A stretch of DNA of 10,945 nt from Candidatus Hydrothermarchaeota archaeon (GTDB taxonomy: Archaea; Hydrothermarchaeota; Hydrothermarchaeia; Hydrothermarchaeales; BMS3B): positions 1 through 10,945 of the forward strand of contig WANG01000122.1 of the NCBI GenBank assembly GCA_015521945.1. The letters run 5' to 3'. Below the pieces are notes generated by a model, which saw only the letters and a list, made by a program, of their open reading frames with translations, did no database searches and was not told the origin of the DNA. Shown piece by piece: positions 6,271-10,945 of the stretch (positions are counted from its first letter, which is position 1; each line of letters begins with the position of its first letter). Position numbers and translations under genes: made by a program.

Positions 6271-8346
6271 ATGCCCGAGCTCAGCGCCGGAAATTTGATT
6301 CTGGTGTGGATTATAGCTCTCAGCGCGGCCTCCGTGCTTGCCCTGAGGATGCGCAGGCAGGAGCTCGGGGAGATGCTGAGCGCCGCCTGCCTCCTGCTCT
6401 CCGCCGCAGCCCTGGGCTACCTCTCCTACCTCTTTCTGATTTCCGACTTCACCTACGCCTACGTTTACAGCTACAGCTCTAAGATGCTCCCCTGGTACTA
6501 CAAGCTCTCGGGGGTATGGGCGGGCCAGGAGGGCACATACCTGCTCTGGATGGGGGTCATCTACCTGTGCATCATCTTCATAGTCAGACGGGCGCATGAG
6601 CCCCTCTTTCTCAACGCCGTCACCCTGCTGCACGCTCTTGCAGCCTACCTCACCCTGCTCGCCCTGCTTGAGTCACCCTTCAGGCGCATCTACGAGCTCG
6701 GCGTGCCCCAGGGTTTCGTGCCCGTGGACGGCTTCGGGATGAACCCCCTGCTCCAGGACCCCTGGATGGCGGCTCATCCCCCTCTCATGTTCATAGCCTA
6801 CGGCACGGCTGCGGTGCCCTTCGCCTTTGCGGTGGCTCACCTGTGGAGGGGTGAAAGGGGGTGGATAGAGCCCTGCCTGCCCTGGGCGAGAATCGCCTGG
6901 GTATTCCTGACCCTGGGAATAGCCGTGGGCGGCTTCTGGAGCTACAAGGTGCTGGGGTGGGGCGGCTACTGGGCGTGGGACCCCGTGGAGACCTCTTCCC
7001 TCATCCCCTGGCTCACCCTCACCGCCTTCCTCCACGCCGCCTCAAGGCACCGCAGGGGTGAGTTCCCGATTTTCACACCCGCCCTCGCCGTTGTAACCTT
7101 TGCCCTGGTGGTGTATGCCACCTACGTCACCCGCTCGGGCTCCTGGGAGTCCATCCACGCCTTCGGCAGGAGCACCACCGGCAGCTACCTCACCCTGCTG
7201 CTGCTCAACGTCCCCCTGCTTCCGGGAATCCTGCTCGCCTCTGCCAGGCTGGGGAGGTACGGGAGGCAGGCGAGGGCGGCGGTGCTGTCTCTCCTCACCG
7301 CCCAGGGTGCCCTGGTGGCTTACAAGCTCGCAACCTCAACCCACGAGCTTAGCTACCTTCAGGCTCTTGCGGTGCTCCTCCTCGGCGCCCTCCTGTACCC
7401 CCTGATGCTCCGCAGGGCTGGAGATGCACCGGAGCTCAGGGGCACCTCCGAGGAGAGCGAGCACTCCAACCTCATGTACTTGGCATCGGTGAGCCTCCTG
7501 CTCCTCGCCTTCGTCTCCTTCTGGGGGGTAACCTACCCCGTGCTGATGCAGCTTTTCAGGCAGAGCAGGGTTAGGGTTGAGATAGAGTTCTTCAACACCT
7601 GGAGCTACCCCTTCACCCTCTTCCTGATGGTGGTAATGGCGCTGTGCCTGAGCATGGGGCTGCTCAGCAGGCGTGAGCGCATCGTTGGAGTTGCTGGCGC
7701 CCTCGCCCTGGGCGTGCTCTCCCTCGCCGTGGAGCTCAACCCGAGCAGGATGGTGAGCTTCATCATGCCCCTGCTAATATACGTGCTCCTGCTCAGCCTG
7801 TGGCTGGTTGGCAGGTCCTTAGTAGCCGGGAAGAACCTGCGCAGGGCCGGGGTGTTCACGGTGCACGCGGGGATTGCGCTCATACTCCTCTCCTCAATGC
7901 TCAACACCACCCTGGTTGTGGAGAGGGAGGTGGTCTTCTACTACTCCCCCGAGCAGGGGCTCCTCAGGGAGGTCAAGGACGTGGGCGCGGGGTACGGGGT
8001 TGAGCTTCAGGATGTGGTGGTTTACGAGAACGCCCTGGGTGAGATGGTGACCGAGGCGCTGGTGAAGGTGTACAGGAACGGTCGCTACGTGGGGGAGGGA
8101 AGTGCGAAGATGATAAACAACCAGGACTTCGGCAGGATAACCAGGGTGTACATCAACCGCAACCTTGACACCGATGTTTACGTGATATTTCAGGGTGTGG
8201 GCTCCCACTCCGGGGGTGTGATAACCATCCCCCTGACGGTGAAGCTTGAGCCCTTAGTCAACTTCCTGTGGGCGGGCATAGCCATGCTGTGCATCGGCAT
8301 GCTCCCCCTGCTGCTTGAGGGGCGGAGGCGGGGCGCCTCACTCTGA
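6271..8346 (+). CDS. ccmF: CcmF, cytochrome c heme lyase membrane subunit
   Basis: 691 residues and many membrane segments, near the normal CcmF length. Motifs seen: GVWAGQEGTYLLW (81-93), MNPLLQDPWMAAHPP (157-171), the WWD domain WGGYWAWDPVETSSLIPW (230-247), TRSGSWESIHAFG (287-299), and VHAGIALI (531-538). The conserved histidines expected from CcmF are present (H169, H254 or H260, H296, H532). A soluble loop lies at about 550-655, followed by the final span after PLVNFLW. Known: CcmF takes heme from CcmE and attaches it to the CxxCH motif of apocytochrome c. It is the last gene of the ccm operon. Its stop overlaps the end of the convergent radical SAM gene by 9 bp. Confidence 0.97.
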   Translation: MPELSAGNLILVWIIALSAASVLALRMRRQELGEMLSAACLLLSAAALGYLSYLFLISDFTYAYVYSYSSKMLPWYYKLSGVWAGQEGTYLLWMGVIYLCIIFIVRRAHEPLFLNAVTLLHALAAYLTLLALLESPFRRIYELGVPQGFVPVDGFGMNPLLQDPWMAAHPPLMFIAYGTAAVPFAFAVAHLWRGERGWIEPCLPWARIAWVFLTLGIAVGGFWSYKVLGWGGYWAWDPVETSSLIPWLTLTAFLHAASRHRRGEFPIFTPALAVVTFALVVYATYVTRSGSWESIHAFGRSTTGSYLTLLLLNVPLLPGILLASARLGRYGRQARAAVLSLLTAQGALVAYKLATSTHELSYLQALAVLLLGALLYPLMLRRAGDAPELRGTSEESEHSNLMYLASVSLLLLAFVSFWGVTYPVLMQLFRQSRVRVEIEFFNTWSYPFTLFLMVVMALCLSMGLLSRRERIVGVAGALALGVLSLAVELNPSRMVSFIMPLLIYVLLLSLWLVGRSLVAGKNLRRAGVFTVHAGIALILLSSMLNTTLVVEREVVFYYSPEQGLLREVKDVGAGYGVELQDVVVYENALGEMVTEALVKVYRNGRYVGEGSAKMINNQDFGRITRVYINRNLDTDVYVIFQGVGSHSGGVITIPLTVKLEPLVNFLWAGIAMLCIGMLPLLLEGRRRGASL

Positions 8347-10032
8347 GGTGTACTCCTCCCTGTACCTCCTGTACCTCTCCGCAGCCTCCTCCCGCTTCAC
8401 CCCCATCAGCCTCTCCGTCAGGTAGAGCCTGAGCCAGGGGGTCTCAAGCAGCATGTAAACGGCGGCTAACGGGGAGGAGGCTCTCCTCAGCACCTCCCTC
8501 ACCTTCGGCTCCACCTCCTCCGCGAGCTTCACCAGCTCTCCTGGCTTCTCGGCGATGGCGTGCACCAGTGGGTCCCTCTCCAGCCTGCCCGCTATCTCCT
8601 CAAGGCTCTCCTCAAGCACGTTGCCCGCGCTCCAGGTGTACATGGCGTGGGCACCCGGGTAAACGTTGCCATCGTCGCTCACCTCTATGCCTGTGATGGG
8701 AAGCCTCATGCTCCTGCCGGAGAGCAGCTCCTCCACCTGGGCTCTCAGGGAGGGGTACTCAAACTCCTCCAGCAACGCGGCTCTCCCGATGCTCTCAACC
8801 AGGGTGTAGAACACCAGCACCCTTCTGTCCCCGAAGTTGAGGTATCCCCGCAGCAGGGCGGGCGCCGTGACTATGCCCTTCCCGGGTATGCCGGTGCTCA
8901 CGGGTATCCCCGGCTCAACGCTCTCCTCATCCAGCTTCACCTGGTACCCCATGCCCTCCAGGAGCCTCACGAGTCTTGCTAAGGGGTCGTGGTAGCTGGT
9001 CAGCTTGGTCAGGAGCACCAGCTCAAGCTCCTGGAACTCCTCCAGAGCCAGCTTCACCACATTTGCGACTGCGCTCAGGGGCACGTGCTCCGAGAACTCC
9101 CCCCTCTCAAACCTGACCTCCTGGTGGAAGGCGTCTAAGCTTACCTGCAGGGTGAACCTGAAGCTCTCGCTCCTGTTCTCCGAGGCGGCGGCGAGCACCT
9201 CCTCCAGAATGCTCTTAGCCCTCGCCTCGTTTCTCGCCCACCAGGCGCTGGTGGTGAGGTCGGTTCTGGTCTTCGCATGCCTCAGGATGTACTTCACCCT
9301 CTCAAGCTCCAGGAAGGGCTCGCCCCCCGTGAGGGTCAGTATCAGCCCCCTTGAGTCAGCGAACCCTATCACCTCGTCAGCTATAACCCTGAACTCCTCC
9401 TCGTCCAGCTCCCTCCCCAGCCTCTCCCTGCAGCTCGGCTTCCAGGGGGACAGGCAGAAGGTGCAGGAGTTGGGGCACTCCTCGGTAACGGCAAGCCCTA
9501 TGTTCACCAGCCTGAGCTCCCTCCTCTCCGTGTTCCCCTCCACCAGCTCCCTGCGCTTCATCTCCGGCTCGGAGTTGAGGAGGGAGTAGAGCCAGCGCTT
9601 CCTCTCCTCAGCCTGCGAGAAGTCCTTGGTGTCCTTCTCCAGCCTGAGCCAGGCGTAGGCGGTGCTCACCAGCTCGGCTATCTTCTCCTTCTCATCCGGA
9701 GGCCTCTCGGCATACTCTATGGCAACCGCCATGGCGATCTTCGCCTGCAGGTTGAGCCCGAGAAGGGGGCGGAAGCGCTCAAGCTCCCACTGCAGGAAGG
9801 AGAGGCTGCGCAGTATGCGGTCGGCGAAGCGCAGCCCCAGGCGGTCTATGTAGTCGTAGATGTACACCACCATCACCAAGTAAGCCAGCTCCTGGGCGAG
9901 CTTCTTCCTGTCAAAGAACTCCTGAATCCAGGCGAGCTTGTGGAAGAGGTAGGTGCACCTGTCTAAGAGGTACACCTCCTCCAAGCTTTCCCCGCCGCTG
10001 AGCTGGCTCAGGTGCACCTGCAGGTGGTGCAT
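8338..10032 (-). CDS. Radical SAM protein of unknown function with helical N-terminal domain
   Basis: 564 residues. An N-terminal, mostly helical region of about 175 residues precedes a radical SAM core. The [4Fe-4S] motif is CPNSCTFC (C186, C190, C193), followed by TGGEPF (235-240, SAM-binding) and VSLDAFHQE (297-305). The C-terminal part contains DDGNVYPG and SAGNVLEESLEEI, which resemble the layout of SPASM/Twitch enzymes, but no cysteines are present there to hold an auxiliary cluster. Only C26 and C201 remain outside the core motif. The start ATG overlaps the stop of the thermosome gene (TGATG at 10030-10034), and GAGGGC sits about 9 bases upstream, so translation is probably coupled. 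I do not recognise the substrate. Peptide or protein modification is one possibility. Confidence 0.9.
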   Translation of the reverse strand: MHHLQVHLSQLSGGESLEEVYLLDRCTYLFHKLAWIQEFFDRKKLAQELAYLVMVVYIYDYIDRLGLRFADRILRSLSFLQWELERFRPLLGLNLQAKIAMAVAIEYAERPPDEKEKIAELVSTAYAWLRLEKDTKDFSQAEERKRWLYSLLNSEPEMKRRELVEGNTERRELRLVNIGLAVTEECPNSCTFCLSPWKPSCRERLGRELDEEEFRVIADEVIGFADSRGLILTLTGGEPFLELERVKYILRHAKTRTDLTTSAWWARNEARAKSILEEVLAAASENRSESFRFTLQVSLDAFHQEVRFERGEFSEHVPLSAVANVVKLALEEFQELELVLLTKLTSYHDPLARLVRLLEGMGYQVKLDEESVEPGIPVSTGIPGKGIVTAPALLRGYLNFGDRRVLVFYTLVESIGRAALLEEFEYPSLRAQVEELLSGRSMRLPITGIEVSDDGNVYPGAHAMYTWSAGNVLEESLEEIAGRLERDPLVHAIAEKPGELVKLAEEVEPKVREVLRRASSPLAAVYMLLETPWLRLYLTERLMGVKREEAAERYRRYREEYTSE

Positions 10033-10945
10033 CAGAACATGCCCTCTGGCATGCCCTGGGGCGGACTCTCGCCCTGCCCGCCCTTCTCAAGCTTGCTTGC
10101 CGCTATGATGTCGTCTATCCTGAGTATCATCACCGCCGCCTCGGTGGCGCTGGATATCGCCTGGGTCTTAACGCTCAGGGGCGTGACCAGCCCCGCAGAG
10201 TAGGCGTCGGTGATTCTGCCGGTGAGCACGTCGTACCCGTACTCGGGACCCTTCTCGTGGGCGCTCCTGAGCTCAACCAGCACGTCTATGGGGTCCATGC
10301 CGGCGTTCTCAGCGAGAGCCCTCGGTATCGCCTCCAAGGCATCGGCAAAGGCCTCAATGGCGAGCTGCTCCCTTCCGCCGACGCTCACCGCGTACTCCCG
10401 GAGCCTCTTGGCTGCCTCAACCTCGGGGGCGCCGGCACCTGCCAGTATCCTGCCGCACTTCACTGCGGCGCACACCACGCCTATGGCATCTTCAACCGCA
10501 CGCTCTGCCTCGTTCACCACGTGCTCGCTGCCACCTCTGATGAGCACCGTGACGCTCTTCGGGTCCTTGCAGTCCCTGACGAACACCATCTCATCCTCGC
10601 CAATCTTCACCTCCTCCACCACTCCAGCGTACCCTAAGTCCTTCTCGCTCAGCTCCGAGATGTTCGTCACGATGGTAGCCCCTGTAGCCTTCGCCAGCTT
10701 CTCCATGTCGCTCTTCTTGACCCTCCGTACGGCGAAGATTCCCTCCTTGGCAAGGTAGTGCTGCGCTAAATCGTCAATCCCCTTCTGGCAGAACAGCACG
10801 TTGGCGCCGCTCGCCTTAATCCTCTCCACCATCTCCCTGAGCATGCGCTCCTCCTCATCCATGAAGGCCTGCATCTGCTCCGGGGAGAGTATGTCTATCT
10901 TTGCGTCAACCTCCGTCTTCTTTATCTCAAGGGCGCTGTTGACCA
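10032..10945 (-). CDS. ths: Thermosome subunit (group II chaperonin), partial, N-terminus outside window
   Basis: The C-terminal 303 or so residues of a canonical archaeal thermosome; the frame runs open to the right edge. The visible part begins in the apical domain, with KKTEVDAKIDILSPEQMQAF of the lid/protrusion region, then SGANVLFCQKGID. It continues with the catalytic-aspartate helix (AVEDAIGVV), LAGAGAPEVE (GAG where GGG is usual), GGREQLAIEAFADALE, ENAGMDPIDVLVELRSAHEKG, and SATEAAVMILRIDD. It ends with a short Gln/Met/Gly/Pro tail (GMPEGMF). Known: thermosomes are two-ring ATP-driven folding machines of the archaeal cytosol. The stop is shared with the start of the radical SAM gene. 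This is probably the organism's ordinary chaperonin subunit, in contrast to the divergent paralogue at 31-1707. Confidence 0.97.
   Translation of the reverse strand, partial: VNSALEIKKTEVDAKIDILSPEQMQAFMDEEERMLREMVERIKASGANVLFCQKGIDDLAQHYLAKEGIFAVRRVKKSDMEKLAKATGATIVTNISELSEKDLGYAGVVEEVKIGEDEMVFVRDCKDPKSVTVLIRGGSEHVVNEAERAVEDAIGVVCAAVKCGRILAGAGAPEVEAAKRLREYAVSVGGREQLAIEAFADALEAIPRALAENAGMDPIDVLVELRSAHEKGPEYGYDVLTGRITDAYSAGLVTPLSVKTQAISSATEAAVMILRIDDIIAASKLEKGGQGESPPQGMPEGMF

Noticed and set aside
8338..10032. Radical SAM protein as a heme biosynthesis enzyme (AhbC/AhbD/NirJ type), suggested by the ccm neighbours
   Set aside because: Those enzymes carry C-terminal cysteines for auxiliary clusters, which are absent here, and the gene is convergent with ccmF but operonic with the thermosome.
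10432..10446. GAG instead of GGG in the nucleotide-binding loop of the canonical thermosome
   Set aside because: A conservative Gly to Ala change in an otherwise fully canonical subunit; noted, but too slight to claim altered function.

Overview
The window looks like part of the chromosome of an archaeon, probably a thermophilic euryarchaeote-like lineage with high GC. The evidence is a canonical archaeal thermosome subunit, a second and strongly divergent group II chaperonin, archaeal-type AT-rich promoter elements in the one sizeable intergenic region, and Shine-Dalgarno-like GAGGAGG and GAGG sites. The c-type cytochrome maturation genes are of the CxxxY-CcmE type known from archaea and some sulfate-reducing bacteria. 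I cannot name the genus.

Layout. On the minus strand, reading from about 4,900 down to 31, lies a tight three-gene operon. It encodes a MoxR-family AAA+ ATPase of the CbbQ/NorQ type, a large CbbO/NorD-type von Willebrand factor A (VWA) protein, and a divergent thermosome paralogue with altered nucleotide-site motifs and a basic C-terminal tail instead of the Gly/Met-rich tail. Positions 4899-5076 are a divergent promoter region. It holds a 12-bp palindrome, a repeat of that palindrome's half-site and a second inverted repeat. On the plus strand from 5077 to 8346 is a compact cytochrome c maturation operon: ccmC, a 39-codon ccmD-like gene, ccmE (CxxxY variant) and ccmF. On the minus strand from the right edge down to 8338 is an operon of a canonical thermosome subunit (its 5' part is outside the window) whose stop codon overlaps the start of a radical SAM protein of unknown function. 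That gene overlaps the end of ccmF tail to tail by 9 bp.

How it fits together. CcmC, the CcmD-like protein, CcmE and CcmF form the heme-handling and ligation core of System I c-type cytochrome biogenesis. The ABC subunits CcmA and CcmB are not in the window, and no CcmH gene is seen. CbbQ/NorQ plus CbbO/NorD pairs are known to activate metalloenzymes (nitric oxide reductase, Rubisco). No target enzyme of either kind is in the window. The two divergent operons share a promoter region with repeated sequence elements, which raises the possibility, as inference only, that the ATPase/VWA/chaperonin set matures a redox enzyme that also depends on cytochrome c. The most unusual item is the coupling of the ATPase-VWA pair to a degenerate chaperonin. 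Next is the coupling of an ordinary thermosome gene to an uncharacterised radical SAM gene. There are no RNA genes, CRISPR arrays or mobile elements that I can support.
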